DNA of 64,000 nt from assembly GCF_052857255.1 (NCBI RefSeq), contig NC_135505.1, positions 50,383,507 to 50,447,506 on the forward strand. Reading direction: 5' to 3'. Made by a program: the position numbers and the translations under genes. Positions 1-11,877 of the stretch are shown one piece after another. Position 1 is the stretch's first letter, and the number at the start of each line of letters is the position of its first letter. A model generated the notes under the pieces. It was not told the DNA's origin and searched no databases. It worked only from the letters and a program-made list of their open reading frames with translations. This DNA is from Amblyomma americanum (Eukaryota; Arthropoda; Arachnida; Ixodida; Ixodidae).

Positions 1-231
1 AATTGCTGACGGGGTTACGCAGCCTCCTTTGAAACCTTTATTATTAGTCATTTGTGAATCTTGTTTTTCTCACAGTACTGGGCAGAAGGATATAACCTTT
101 TAGGCTTTCTACACCGCCATATTTTTTATACCTTTCTAAAAATCTACAGAAAACAATTTCTTACACCTTGTGCTTGGCGCATGATAGCCTTAGTTGCTTA
201 TACGCCATTGAAATGAAGACAACACAACTCT
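1..231 (+). repeat. 3' end of an interspersed repeat
   Basis: This stretch resembles 13960-14167: both share a closing segment with the words 'gcatg(a/g)t(a/g)gc', 'gttagttgc' or 'cttagttgc' and a tail rich in 'acaacacaac'. Two dispersed copies with the same A/C-rich end suggest the 3' end of a retroelement. No coding sequence is seen. The parent family is not identified. Confidence 0.4.
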
Positions 232-364
232 TAATTATTGGAATTTTATTCATGACTACACGAATCACTATAAAAGGCGCTCTTCACCCTTATTCTGCAA
301 TTCTAGCATGATTGCTGGGACTTCCACTCAGCCAAATGCTTTCCCATATACATTGAAGGCAATA

Positions 365-1965
365 TACAGGGTTTGGTTATATTGCTAATTTTTCAATCAT
401 CTGGTTAATTAAGTAAATATGGTGCGTTATCGAGTGTGCTTTACGAAAGACTGCCGTCTGATTTGGCTGATTGAAGTGCAGGGTGGTCCGGACTTTGTTA
501 GCGATTACCTTAGTACATACCTTGTAGGCAGTGGACAGTAAACTGATCGATCGGCAATTTTTTATGTCCTTGAAGTCTGTGTCTTAAAAATTAAGATCAC
601 ATAAGCGTTCTTCGAAGTTCCTGGTACGTTCGAGGTCATAAGGCATTGCATGTATAGGATGGCTAGTTTTTATAGGACAGTTTGTCCTTCATTCTTCAAC
701 AGATCTGTTTTTACATAATCCTCACTAGTTGCTTTCTCCCTTTTCAGTGCTCCTAAGGCTTTGTATCCCTCTTCCTGTTTTATTACTGGCGGGATGTCAC
801 AATGCTATGCGACACTGCCTCTCTCATTACTTTCTGTTAGCAATGGCTACTCTATAGATTTGTGAAGTGCTCTTTGGCTACTTCAACTACCTCATCTATA
901 TTGTTGATGACATTGCCTTCTTTGTCTCTTATCGCATACATCTGATATTTACCTATGTTAAGTTCCCTCTTCACCACGTTTAGGCTACGTCCGTTCTTCA
1001 GAGTATGATCCATTCTATCCATATTAAACTTTCTTATGTCGGCTACCTTGCGCTTATTTATTAACTTTGAGAGCACTGCCAGTTCTCTTCAGTCGGCAGG
1101 GTTATTCGGTTTCATCATTCGGCGTTTCTTTATCAGATATTTAGTTTACTGAGATAGCTTGCAAGTATTCTGACAAACCATCCTGCCGCGTACTTCAACT
1201 GTGCACTCCGTAATAATAGCTGTGTGATTATCGTTCCTTGCTTGAACGTTCAGCCTTTTTCCTTAGTTGAAGCCGAATATCTGTGCTGAAGCAATGTCCT
1301 TGTTTTGACGGCTTTATTTCTTACCGCTAACTCATTAGTAAGCTTCCGGTTCACTAGTTTCTTACGTTCTCTATTCCAGTCTAAGCTAATCTGAGAACCT
1401 TTCTGAGGACGCCCACTTCATGCACGATACCAGGATGACCGCTTAGTATGAACTTAAATTTATTTCATTTCTAGTCAGAGAATTCTGTCTATTACATATC
1501 TTCATGTTCTTCCGTTTGTGGAAGAAGATATTAATCATCTGTTAATTAGTTATTTATTTCTCTCTATCAACACCCACCACCTGGTATTCAGCCTCGTTTT
1601 TGCCTACCTTCTCATCGAAGTCGCCCATCATTACAGTGTACTCTGATTTTAGTTTGCTCATTGCCGGTTCCACGTCTTCATGGAAGCTTTGAAAGACCTG
1701 GTCGTCATGGCTCGATGTAGGTGCGTAGGCCTGAACTGCCTTCAGATTGTGCCTGTTATTGAGCCTGATTACGATAGCGGCCAACCCCTCATAAATACCA
1801 TAGCACTGTTGTATATTGCTATAACGTGATTCACGATGAATCGCACCCTAGTTCTCATCTGCTCGCTAATCCACGATAATTCAGTACGTTCCGGCACTTA
1901 GTACTGCATACGCCGCATCTGTCCTGCTAATCTCGCTAAACCCTATGCAATTTTATTTATTACCC
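365..1965 (-). pseudogene. RTE-type LINE fragment (endonuclease and RT N-terminus), decayed
   Basis: Read on the minus strand, 1784-1554 encodes part of an AP-like endonuclease (YAPTSSHDDQVFQSF, then MMGDFDEKVG, the usual GDFN-K-G motif with N changed to D). The stretch 1076-852 encodes the linker before RT and aligns by eye with the second RTE copy (KRELNIGKYQMYAIRDKEG against KRKLGIGKNQIYALRDKQG). Nucleotide similarity to the other copy continues down to about 365 through the first RT motifs, with many stops and frame changes. The palm with the catalytic FADD box and the 3' end are missing. It is a dead, older copy of the same family as 3770-5687. Confidence 0.75.
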
Positions 1966-2530
1966 GCTAGTTAACAGGACTGCTCAGTTAGCAGTAAGAT
2001 TATGGATGAGGTTCTGGCGTTAAATGTTGGAAGATTTAGTTTCCAATTGCGGCCACTCCGGAGCCAGATAATCTTAGCAACCTCCGCTGCGTCACAGATC
2101 TGACCACCACCTTGGTCAGTTGCTCCGTAACCGCTGGAGACTGAGGGTCGAGTGTTAATGCATTTGTTCATAGAAGGTTGTGGCCAAGCACTGCACCAGA
2201 ATGACCAAATATTGCTCTGGTGAGGGAGTGCGTTGCCGATTCCTGTCACTGAGATCAGGCCGCATCCTAGGCCTAGTTGTGCAATTCCATCAACACATGG
2301 AGTTTTTTTCATACCCGGTGGAGAATTGCGTGGCACTGCAATTCGAACCCAAGCCCTATTGTACGCGATGTGGATGTTCTTTCTCTATCGCATCTCTGCT
2401 CTTTTCCAATGTATCGCAGATGTCTTGCTACAATATCTGACCTCCACCTTAGCTCCAACTCCATCTTCAATGAATTCATGGTCATCAATGCATACAGGAG
2501 ACTTCGCTTCCTCACACTCCGGCCCGTGAA
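1966..2530. repeat. Unclassified degenerate repeat
   Basis: No gene is recognisable. Short open frames occur on both strands, but none has a domain or codon pattern that I can support. The segment around 2180-2340 looks like part of a dispersed tick repeat seen next to LINEs, but the family cannot be named from this window. Confidence 0.25.
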
Positions 2531-3125
2531 GAAATTTCACCGTGCCATTTGTCTGCCTGGCATTCCCAATATAATACCACGGTAGACCGCGCTACACACC
2601 TGCAGGAAGGTCGCGAATACCTTCGCAATTTGCGGCACTACAACAAACCCTTCCCTCCCTTTTCCACTTCTTGTGCCGTGTCGACTGACAAACTCCCTTC
2701 ACTATGATATGCATGCGCACCTCTAACCCCCCCCCACGTTCTCTCTCACATATCGTGCCTCCCTCCTGTCAACTCACATGCGCTCGACTGAACGCTTCGC
2801 AAACTTCTCTCCAGTGTCTCCTATGGCCACTTTTCGTCGACCACACCAGACACATCTAAGTGACACCTGGTCCTAGTTCACCTTAGCCGCTGCAGAGCAC
2901 CCATTAAAAGGGCGACTACGGCTCGGACATGAGCTAGAAAAATAAGAATATTCTTTCACTCTCGCTCTTGTATTTGGCAATAAAAACCAAAGACATCGAA
3001 AAAGCTTGTTTCTTGCTCCAGTCACTTGACTACGTTTGTTCTAAGAGGACCCTTTACTGGCTTTCATTGTCTAAATATGAAGCAATGGCCCTAACTGCAA
3101 CTTTGCAACAATACTAGACAGTTTA
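2531..3125. other. Non-coding; possible LTR remnant
   Basis: I see no gene. An AATAAA at about 2981 lies just upstream of a gypsy gag remnant, so the stretch could be a decayed LTR, but no second LTR was found. Confidence 0.2.
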
Positions 3126-3545
3126 TTGAGGGACGGCATCGTATGTTTCGTCAGCTCGAAGAACCTATATATAAAACCACTGGCAAAAAAGGATCTTAAA
3201 CTAGCAGAAGCACTTTCGTGGGCGTCAGAGAACCAAGCGCTTAATTCCCAGAAGATAAATCTTGGAGAAAGCTCTACTGATGTGCTAGCATTAAAGGTGT
3301 CATGTTGTTAGCCCACGAACCGAAATGAGAGTGATAAGCTGCGCGATTGATGTAGAAACAGGGGAAAAGAAACCGCCGCCTGCTCATTGCTTTCATCGAG
3401 ACTATCACAGTTGTGGCAGGGAGGCTCATTTGATTCGAATGTGCCCAACGGCGAGGAAGCTATCATTGAAAGAAACAGCGCCGGCAGGTAGCAGCAGCGA
3501 AGATCGTGTAACCCAGCAACGGTCTTTGACGGCAAATGAACTTTA
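3126..3545 (+). pseudogene. Gypsy gag remnant with decayed zinc knuckle
   Basis: Two adjoining reading frames give the C-terminal part of a Ty3/gypsy (Mag-like) gag. First comes a KDLKLAEALSWASENQ segment like the helix before the knuckle. Then comes a zinc-knuckle-like run ending SCGREAHLIRMC, which keeps CG, H and the last C but has lost the regular first CxxC spacing. A stop and a frame change lie between the parts. No capsid N-terminus, protease or RT is attached. It may belong with the RNase H remnant at 6030-6515, since the intervening RTE is a later insertion. Confidence 0.5.
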
Positions 3546-3755
3546 GGAGCCGCCGATTAAGGACACATTCTCCTAGAACTGCCTCAACCAGTGTCAACAT
3601 GGACGTTAATGCCGGATCAGCACAATGTTTCGTCCTTACACCAGCAGGCTAAGCGCGCAGTAATCGATTGGAACCGCTGAAGAAGACGGAGATTACAATT
3701 TCTTGCTATTTGGAAAGACTGCCGGTGCCCGGAGTGTTGAGAATTATCCGTTTTA

Positions 3756-3769
3756 TATTTCGCTAACAT
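3756..3769. repeat. Left target-site duplication of the RTE insertion
   Basis: The 14-base word tatttcgctaacat is repeated exactly at 5688-5701, on the far side of the RTE element. The bases beyond differ, so this is a clean target-site duplication. Confidence 0.85.
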
Positions 3770-5687
3770 CATCATCATCATCATCATCGTCATCAGCCTT
3801 ACTGCACCCACTGCAGGGCAAAGGCCTCTCCAACGTCTCTCCAATTAACCCTATCCTTTGCCAGCTGCATCCATCCTTTGAGTGCAAACTTCTTAATCTC
3901 ATCCGCCCACCTAATATTCTACCGCCCCCTGCTAGGCTTACTTTCTCTTGGAATCTACTCCGTTACCCTTAAGGACCAGCGGTTATCTTGCCTTCGCATT
4001 ACATGCCCTGCCCAAGCCCATTTCTTTTTCTTGATTTCGACTAGGGTGCCATTAACCCGCGTTTTTTCCCTCATCCACTCTGCCCGCTTCCGGTCTCTTA
4101 ATGTTACACCTATCATTTTTCTTTCCATGGCTCGCTGCGTTGTCCTTAACTTAAGCTGAACTCTTTTCTTTAGCCTCCACGTTTCTGCCCCGTAGGTGAG
4201 TACCGGTAAGATACAGCTGTTGTACACTTTCCTCTTGAGGGAAATTGGTAAACTGCCACTCATGATCTGCGAGAATTTGCCATATGCCCCCCACACCATT
4301 TTTTATCCTTCTAGTTATCTCCCTCTCGTGATCCGGATCAGCTGTCACTACCTGCCCTAAGTAGACGTATTCCGTCACAACTTCTAGGCTCTCGCTGCCA
4401 ATTATGATCTGTTGTTCTCTTGCTAGCCTGTTGAACATTACCTTTGTTTTCTGCGTGTTAATTTTTAGGCCCATCGATCTGCTCTGCCTGTCCAACTCAT
4501 TGATCATGATTTGCAGTTCACCTCCTGAGTGACTCAGCAAGGCGATGTCATCAGCGAATCGCAGATTATTTAGGTATTCTCCATCTACTCTTATTCCCAA
4601 CTGTTCCCAATTAAGGCCTCGAAATACCTCCTGTAAACATGCGATGAACAGCATTGGCGAGATCGTGTCTCCCTGCCTGACGTTCTTCCTTATTGGAATT
4701 TTATTGCTGACTTTATGGAGGACTATAATAGCTGTGCAGTTGCTATATATATCTTCCAGTATTTTGACATAAGGCACTTCTACCCCCTGAATACGCAATG
4801 CCTGTATGACTGCTGAGGTTTCCAATGAGTCCAATGCTTTCTCGTAATCAATGAAAGCTATATATATAGAGGTTGGTTATATTCTGCGCATTTCTCTATT
4901 ACCTTATTGATAGTGTGAATATGATCTATGCTGGAATATCCTTTACTTAAGCCTGCCTGATCATTTGGTTGATTAAAGTCTAGCGTTGCTCTGACTCTAT
5001 TAGCGATTACTTTAGTAAATACTTTGTAGGCAACGGATAGTAAGCTGATCGGCCTGCAAATTTTCAAGTCCTTGGCGTCTCCATTCTTATGAATTAAGAC
5101 AATGTTTGCATTCTTCCAAGCTTCTGGTACAGTTGAGGTCATAAGGCATTGCCTATATAGGGTGGCTAGTTTTTCTAGCACGATGTCCCCTCCATCCTTC
5201 AACAGATCTGCTGTTACCTGATACTCCCCAGCTGCTTTTCCCCTTTTCATTGCTTCTAAGGCTTTCTTTACTTCTTCTTGCGGTACTGGCGGGATGACGC
5301 ATTGCTGTGCACTGCTGTCTTCCTCATTCATGCTCTGATTACATTGGCTACTGTACATATCTGTGTAGAACTCTTCAGCTACGTTAACTATCTTATCCAT
5401 ATTGCTAATGACTTTGCCCTGCTTGTCTCGTAATGCATATATCTGGTTTTTACCTATGCCTAGTTTCCTCTTCACTGCTTTTAGGCTACCTCCGTTATTT
5501 AAGGCATGCTCGATTCTCTCCATATTAAACTTCCTTATGTCGGCTATGTTGCGCTTATTTGTTAACTTTGATAGCTCTGTTATGTCTATTCTGTCCGAAG
5601 GGTAAGACGTCCAAAGCCTGCGCTTTGGCGCTTCTTAATCAGATCTTTCGTCACATGAGATAGCTTCCCGGTATCCTGTGTATCCGG
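3770..5687 (-). mobile_element. 5'-truncated RTE-clade LINE with (TCA)n 3' tail
   Basis: This non-LTR retrotransposon lies on the minus strand. Its 3' end (low coordinate) is the microsatellite atcatcatcatc at 3767-3788, the simple-repeat tail typical of RTE elements. It is flanked by an exact 14-bp duplication (3756-3769 and 5688-5701), so it inserted as a single unit, 5' truncated without its endonuclease. It holds most of the RT and the C-terminal domain, annotated separately. Confidence 0.85.
3955..5523 (-). pseudogene. RTE reverse transcriptase, frameshifted
   Basis: Three minus-strand frames make up one RT. Frame 5523-4858 carries the N-terminal region with EAWKNANIVLIHKNGD and CRPISLLSVAYKVFTKVIANR. 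Frame 4834-4151 carries the palm with RQGDTISPMLF, RFADDIALLS (the catalytic FADD box) and the thumb motif YVYLGQVV. Frame 4299-3955 carries the RTE-type C-terminus, TYGAETW and WAGHVMRRQDNRWS. The enzyme would copy LINE RNA at a nicked target. The frames do not join, with breaks near 4850 and 4280-4160, so this copy is inactive. The BovB/RTE affinity is by motif recognition. Confidence 0.85.
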
Positions 5688-5701
5688 TATTTCGCTAACA
5701 T
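5688..5701. repeat. Right target-site duplication of the RTE insertion
   Basis: This is an exact copy of the 14-base word at 3756-3769. Confidence 0.85.
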
Positions 5702-6029
5702 ATTGCCGTTAATCATCGTAGTTTTTGTTTGTTCATTCTTCAAAGATGCCGGCACGCCGCTTTATCGCTTTGTTTTTTGGTGCAAGCCGCGACCAGGTTG
5801 ATCTCAATTGATTGCATCTAGGCGTAGACGATTCTAGGTCGTTCCAAAACGTTGTGATAACTTTGCACGCATATATCGTAAGTACGCTATCACATTTCAG
5901 TTCAGAGCAGCTGAGAGCAGAAGACATTCAGCTCGACGTCCGCTGAGCACGATTGTTGCTTTTGTCTCAACCGAGTCATTCCTTTATTTGTTGGTGCAAG
6001 TCGGCCGAATAAACAGTTTCTTTTGGAAG

Positions 6030-6515
6030 CGAAAGGCAGACGTGCTTTTTAAAAGGGAAGCGCGGCAAGCGGAAGCCTTCCATAAATTTCAGCGTCGTTT
6101 GCAGTACCCACCGATCCTCGCGAACTTTGATGAAAACGCCGAGACATATTCATACCGGCAAAAGCAGCATGCGCTTCGGCGCCGTGCACGCTCAGAAAAC
6201 CTGCGGACTGGAGAAAGTAATTGCTTACGCTAGCCCACCTTGTCGAAGGCCGAGGCTTACTGTTCGACAACTGCAGTCCTGTCATCATCTAGGCTACGTC
6301 TAAATTCCGTCCCTACCGGTACGAACAACCGTTCAAGGTGGTCAGCGATATTTGTGCTGGCTTGACAGTTTAAAGGAATCTTCGGGCCCCCTCGCTCGAT
6401 GGAGCCTGCGCCTCTAAGAGACTGACGTCACCATCATTTAAAAGTCTGTACGCAAGCACTCTTGACGCCGACTGCCTCTCACGAGGCCCTGACTCCTTCA
6501 AGTGAATTTTTTTCA
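6030..6515 (+). pseudogene. Gypsy RNase H remnant
   Basis: Stepping through several frames recovers consecutive RNase H landmarks of a Ty3/gypsy pol. At about 6067-6140 the frame reads RQAEAFHKFQRRLQYPPILANFD. A VIAYAS (the YASR motif) lies near 6222, KFRPYRYEQPFKVVSD (usually [15 protein letters not shown]) near 6305-6355, then SGPLARWSLRL, and finally a DADCLSR-like end near 6465-6485. All parts are in the expected order, but separated by stops and frame changes. RT and integrase are absent. It is an old fossil. Confidence 0.6.
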
Positions 6516-8133
6516 CTTTTCTGTCCGGGTCTACCTACATCGTCCTGATGTAAATAAACATGTAAGCAAACTTGAACTTGAGTTCCTATGTACCAATAAA
6601 AAAATACCGTGCACCCTACGTAATTCTATCTATTAATGTTTTTGCTATGTATAAATCAATCAAAAGAGACTAAGAAGTTTTATATATATAAAGACACAGA
6701 AAGAAAAAAAAATGTGCAAGACTACTCAGTGATATCCCGGCGGCAAAGAGTGAACTGAGCAGTAAGTATTGAGCGATATTTTACCACTTGAAGCTAGTAG
6801 AAGGGCTACTCGATCACCTGAAGGACCTTCAACAAAATGTTATTTCTGCGGCTTTACTGTTGTGGAAAGAAAATGAAATGGATGTGAGAAAAACAGCCAC
6901 GAAAATTTCTTATGTTGAACGCTTGCAAGCGCTGATCATTCTTGCAGCATCTATCTGTCGATGCAGAAACTAACCTTCTGTGAAAACCTATTTCCTACAC
7001 ACAAACACTGCTTTGTTTTTACCCTTGCTTAAAGTATAAGGCTTCCAGAACCCGAGGGTGTTGTTGCCGGCTAGTTGGTTTAACATTGCTTGAAAGGGAA
7101 CAGCACAATCACAGGACAAAGAGAGTAACACACAACACAGGTACGACACAATGAAAACAGCTCCTGTGTTTTACGTTTCTCTCTGTCCTGTGATTGCCCT
7201 GTTCTCTTCTAAGCTGCCCGACCCTTCCGGAGGTTCTCTCGCCAGTACTATTTTCACTTGTTACCGTAGAACTGTTTGAAATGTCACAAATATAAGTTCA
7301 ATGCTGTGTAGAACTTCTCGCCACTACAATCCGCTTGCAAGAGAATACTGATAATGGAAGCGAAGACCAAAAATTGAAAAAAAAACGCACGCATTAGGCG
7401 CTAGGTTCTGAACAATAGCGGACATACCACGGACGTCTTTAATATGAAGTATCCACAAAGGAAACAATTCCTTCACATTACAGACGGACCAGGCTATCTT
7501 TCTTTATTAAAAAAAAATTCAGACAACTCAGTGCTTTGGTGAAGAGGTCAAAGGCAAAAATCAATCTGCCTGACTGGGCCCTAAGCACCACTCGAACGCA
7601 GCAGCAAGAGCACTTATATACACATATTTGAACAATCTAATGAACACAATGTAAATTTTTGTAAAATACAACTTTCTAATATAAACGTTCATTCTATTCT
7701 TCTTAATCAGAATTCCAAGAATAGACAGATCAAACATATCTATAGCAAACTAAATATATACATAGAAAAAAGATTTTAAAAATCATATCTGCGGAGTGCA
7801 AGAGCAGACACATTTCCAACTTATGTATAGAGAATAATTGTGAACATAGGAAATAAAGCAAAAGTGCGATAAATAAAAAGATGTAAGCACAAAAATATTT
7901 CGAATGCATTTTCCAGAAAGTAACTTTTCGCCCGCTTCTGAAAAGCAAAGAGAGAGGAAGATTCCTCCATAGTATCATTTATCTCGGGATGGGAGATCAA
8001 AAGATTTTGTGTAGCAGAGTGTGCTGTCTATTTTGCTTGTAAGCAAAAAATACGTTTGTTTGTGAAGAGTTCACGATGATGAGGTCTCGATATTTTCAGA
8101 ATTCTACCTCGTGTGAGAGTTATCTACTATTTA
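6516..8133. other. Non-coding, AT-rich, no gene seen
   Basis: No gene or recognisable element apart from the foldback at 7098-7204. Short open frames at 6788-6973 and 7978-7730 have no recognisable motif. Confidence 0.4.
7098..7204. repeat. Foldback (inverted repeat), about 43-bp arms
   Basis: The left arm (7098-7141, starting gaacagcacaatcacagg) is close to the reverse complement of the right arm (7163-7204, ending cctgtgattgccctgttc). The arms are separated by about 21 bases. It could be a MITE or a short foldback repeat. No protein or duplication at the ends is evident. Confidence 0.6.
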
Positions 8134-8370
8134 GTTTGGTTTGGTTTATGGGGTTTAACGTCCCAAAGCGGCTCGGGCTATGAGGGACGCCGTAATGAAG
8201 GGCTCCGGAAATATCGACCACCTGGGGTTCTTTACCGTGCACTGACATCGCACAGTACACGGGCCTCTAGAATTTTGCCTCCATCGAAATTCTACCGCCG
8301 TGGTCGGGATCTAACCCGCGTCGTTCGGACCAGCAGGCGAGCGCCATAACCACTCAGCCACCACGGCGGC
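8134..8370 (-). mobile_element. tRNA-headed SINE
   Basis: Read on the minus strand, the element starts gccgccgtggtggctgagtg (A-box-like), has a B-box-like ggttagatccc, then the shared body word 'cacgggcc...ctgtgcgatgtcagtgcac', and ends in 'cccataaaccaaaccaaac'. The same body is seen at 20428-20646 (full, plus strand) and in part elsewhere. Such tRNA-derived SINEs (Ruka-like) are common in hard ticks and depend on LINE machinery. Confidence 0.8.
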
Positions 8371-9300
8371 TGTCCGCTATTTGGTTTTCCTGAATTACTC
8401 GGAATAAAATACGCCTCTTGCTGTTTCTTAAACCTGGTTGCAGTTTCCGTTGCACTGCAGCACTAACATACATCTTTAGCAGACAGAATTGTGCGATATC
8501 GAACCATGGTTTGCAGGCTGTTAATGCAATAGCGTAAACGCTTCCGTTCTGCAGAAAATCTAGCGTCGTCGTCGTCATCATCACTGTCGATGTTCACAGT
8601 GAAAAATATGCTGAGGTGTGGACACCTTTGTGACCACCCTATGCACCCAGGACGGCGTTCAAATTCTCCCGAAATTCTCAGAGGAGCAACATTTGTGGCA
8701 GATGAGCCACCTAACACGACCTTGTGACGTCATCACAACCAACGTCATCATTTTGTTGCTGCATGAAGGTATTTGGTTTCATTCCGCGCACTTGCGGAAG
8801 TAATTTTATGGCTCCTTCTCTGCTGCAGACGTCGCCGTATCTTATTGGTCGATTTATTGAGCAACATTTATTTCCATCAGAAGAGACGTTTCTCCTCGCC
8901 CCAGGCACGCACGCCTGAGAGACGCGGAGTTGTGCGTCCGAAGTTTGAGGCTGGCTGGCAGTCCTTGACTGGTACCGACCTCTTCCGCTAGGTGGATGGT
9001 GGTGCGCTGGAGCTAAGGGTCCCGACTTCATAGCAGGATCTCCCACCCTTGTCTGCTATCAATATATTTGCCTGCTCCGAGAGAATTTGGGCACTTCCAA
9101 ATTATGTGGTCGAGGGTCCCTCTCGTCTCACAGTGTGTGCATCGATCATGCTACCTCAGCCCTGGGTAGACGTGGTAAGCCCATTCCGCGAACAAAGCGT
9201 ATAAGAATGTCAAATATCAATCGATCCTCAATGGGTTGAACGAGCTGGGAGTGGGCAAGGGTGCTTACGAATATATAAAAGAATTCCTATAGGCAGGAAA
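8371..9300. other. Non-coding, no gene seen
   Basis: Short frames on both strands occur, but none is convincing. The segment 8990-9280 may be repeat-derived, as it leads directly into a LINE RT fragment. Confidence 0.3.
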
Positions 9301-9960
9301 GCCAGTATGATACTCCAAAGCTTAGAATCACCCGCGATTGAGCTGGGAAGAAGGGTCAAACCGCAGGGCTCGCTATTGTCGCCGTTTCTCTCCAGCCTGG
9401 CAGTGAGGGGCCTCTCGGCCAGATTAAACGAACTAGAGGGAATACATTTCAGTATTTACGCGGACGGTATCAATCTTTCGCACTACCGAGCAAGCGATAC
9501 ACACACGGAAGAGCAGTTACAGGTCGCAACAGACATCATTGTCGAGTATGCAGCCAAAATGAAGCTCGCGTGTTCTCCGCAAAAGTCAGACCTTTTTTAT
9601 ATGCCCTGTAACACCAACGATGTAAAGAACGCGGGGTAATTAAAATTAAGGTGGCGGACATGCAGGTGCCAAAGGCGGACAAAATAAGCATCCTGGGTAT
9701 AATAATCCAACCCCACGGATACAGCTGGAAGCTCTTACCATGTAGGAGAAGTACGCGATGCAAACTCTAGGCCTAATAACAAAAAAATCGCGGTTACAGC
9801 TAGGGGATTGAATGAGAGGAACCTGCTTAGGATGATGCAGGCGTACATAATTAGTGGAATTAGTTACGCGACGCCCTAATTTGATATAAAAGCAGAAAAG
9901 AGAAAAAAATTGATGTCATCATTCTAAATTGAATTAAAGACACTAGGGCACTCCATAAGT
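9301..9960 (+). pseudogene. Non-LTR reverse transcriptase fragment (I/Jockey type)
   Basis: The frame 9307-9639 matches an RT palm: VKPQGSLLSPFLSSLAVRGL (finger motif usually G-PQGS-LSP), then HFSIYADGINLSHY where the catalytic YADD has become YADG, then KMKLACSPQKSDLFYMP. A further frame continues with KADKISILGIIIQPHGYSW near 9665-9735, the thumb LG motif. The loss of one catalytic Asp, a stop at about 9639 and later stops show a dead copy. Neighbouring sequence has no endonuclease or 3' tail. Confidence 0.7.
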
Positions 9961-10309
9961 TGCTGCGGCTGCTACAACATGAATTTTTTGTGCGAAAGGA
10001 CGTCTAGCTGCAATCGCGGGGAAAGCCGTTGAAGAGTGAAGCCTCATGGCGGGTCGCGTCGCAGGAACACGGCCCTCGAAAAACAGGCAGCAGGCATTAA
10101 TTGGTTTCAGTGGAATTGGCGATGACAACGTACTAGATGTCGTTGACTTTGAGGAAAGGAAAGGCACATAATTGGCTCCCGGGTAAAGCGGACACATCAC
10201 TCGCACTTTGATGTACGTGTCGGTGGTGTCCGCCTGCAAAAATCGTTCTTTTGCACAATATTATGCGCTTAACAGTGCTATAGGAAAGTAACATAATTTT
10301 TGAAGAACG

Positions 10310-10495
10310 TAAATGGAGTAGTATCTCTCTCACATCTCTGCGGACACCTGAACCGCGCCTTAAGGGAAGGGATAAAGGAGGGACTGAGAGAAGAAAGGAA
10401 GAAATAGGTGCCGTGTTGAAGGCCTGCGAAATAATTTGAACAGCTAGGCATTTATAATTTACACTGACACCACTCAGCTCATGGGCCCCGTGCTT
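10310..10495 (-). mobile_element. SINE tail fragment
   Basis: The words 'cggacacctgaaccgcgcc' and 'aagggaagggataaa' match the SINE at 27220-27534 in the same orientation. The tRNA-like head is missing. Confidence 0.6.
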
Positions 10496-10667
10496 TTCGC
10501 CTGCATCAAAACGAGGCTACCGCGAGTGCTGTACCGCCAGTCGCCTACCGCCGGCCATTTATTTAAATATCGAGTTGACATACTTTGAAACACCAAACCA
10601 GCAAGCGACAACCGACATTAAGCCGGGGGCCCGGGTTGGTACTTCATTTTGCGCAACGATAACGTAG

Positions 10668-10790
10668 GAGGGAGTCTTGGCGACTCAGTGGTAAGGGCCC
10701 GCGGTTAAAAATCCGGAGTACCCGGGTTTGATACCGACCGCGGCAGCCGCTTTTCAAGCGAGTCCAAACGATGGAGGCGCAACACTTTTT
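10668..10790 (+). mobile_element. SINE head, tRNA-like
   Basis: There is an A-box-like 'tggcgactcagtggtaaggg', then a B-box-like 'gggtttgataccg' at tRNA-like spacing, followed by a non-tRNA body. This is not a true tRNA, because no acceptor-stem pairing can be drawn. A different SINE subfamily from 8134-8370 is likely. Confidence 0.5.
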
Positions 10791-11096
10791 ACATGGACAG
10801 AGTAGTTCCGCTCTGTACCCGAGAGAGTGTGGCTTGCGAAAGCCAGTGGGTGCAGCTAGTCGCGACAAGACTGCAGTAAGACGGCGGCAACATCCTATTC
10901 ACTGGCGTGGGTTTGTACTATGAATGGTCGGCTCAGGCCCGGAAGCTGAAGTGTTGGTATGCGGGCTATCGGTACGACAATGCGCGAAAGGCCATTTCAT
11001 CTGTTTATGCCCAAGACCAGCGAGAGTCTTCGCGCGAAAATTGGTGCAAAGGTCTTGCCATGTCTGCGCAGTTAGGTATGAAATGCCTGTAGAAAC

Positions 11097-11877
11097 TTAG
11101 CATGCCGGAAAATCAATGTTGAGCTTTAACATTGCTTGGTGGCGGAAATTGTAGTATGGCCTCAAGCTCTCCTCATTTCGTCGTACAGTGCCATTTCCCA
11201 CGATGAAACCGAGAAGGTCTGTTCTGGGTTTAGCTATCTGGATCTTGCTGGGATTGATATTTAAACCTGTCAGAGGCATCCTATGCAGGACCACTCGTAA
11301 ATGGTCTTGGTGCTCCCCCAAACAGTTTTAGCAAACAACGACCTCATACATGAATGCCGTAGAGCAGTTGAATTTCGCGTCACCAAGAACGACGTCTATT
11401 GCGCGCTAAAAAGCTGCTGGCGAGTCGGACAACAAAAAAGGAAGACAAACTCGAGAAGACCGCGTGGGCAGGTAAACGCGGTTTTCTACACGTCTTCTTT
11501 GACGACTAGAACTTGCAGGTATCATTTGCTGAGCCGATTGTATACATAACGGAGTCTATGCAAGACAATGGGCAAACATATCTTGCTGTTACCGCGTTTA
11601 TGCGGCAATAATCGATGAACAGGCACGCGGTCCCATCTTTTTTGAGCGCCAGAACAATAGAAAATGCCCCCGGGTTGGTCGATGGTCTCTCGAGCATCTC
11701 ATTGAGGGCTCTCTCCAACAGGGCCCGCTTGTGGACAATCATCGGTCGGGGATTACATATGATTGGCCGGGCTTCGCAAGTGTCGATGCGGTGCTCTAGT
11801 ACAGCAACGGCCCCTGGGACCTCAGAAAAACATGGAAAAGAGGTGTTGCAGTTCTGCACGTAACTGGCGACTGGCAA
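11097..11877 (-). pseudogene. Gypsy reverse transcriptase remnant
   Basis: Two minus-strand frames belong to one Ty3/gypsy RT. Frame 11877-11506 reads AVLEHRIDTCEARPIICNPRP, then KRALLERALNEMLERPSTNP, then ALKKDGTACLFIDYCRINAVTARYVCPL, the fingers usually seen as KKDGT-RFCVDYR-LN. Frame 11321-11097 reads HLRVVLHRMPLTGLNINPSKIQIAKPRTDLLGFIVGNGTVR, the segment after the palm. The palm with the Y-DD box falls in the damaged gap between them. It belongs with the protease at 12720-12238 and the gag remnant at 15500-16250, all minus strand. Confidence 0.75.

Noticed and set aside
8134..8370. tRNA-like A and B boxes here and at 10668, 20428, 22290, 27220 and 42250 as tRNA genes
   Set aside because: They lack a foldable acceptor stem and continue into shared SINE bodies; these are SINE promoters.
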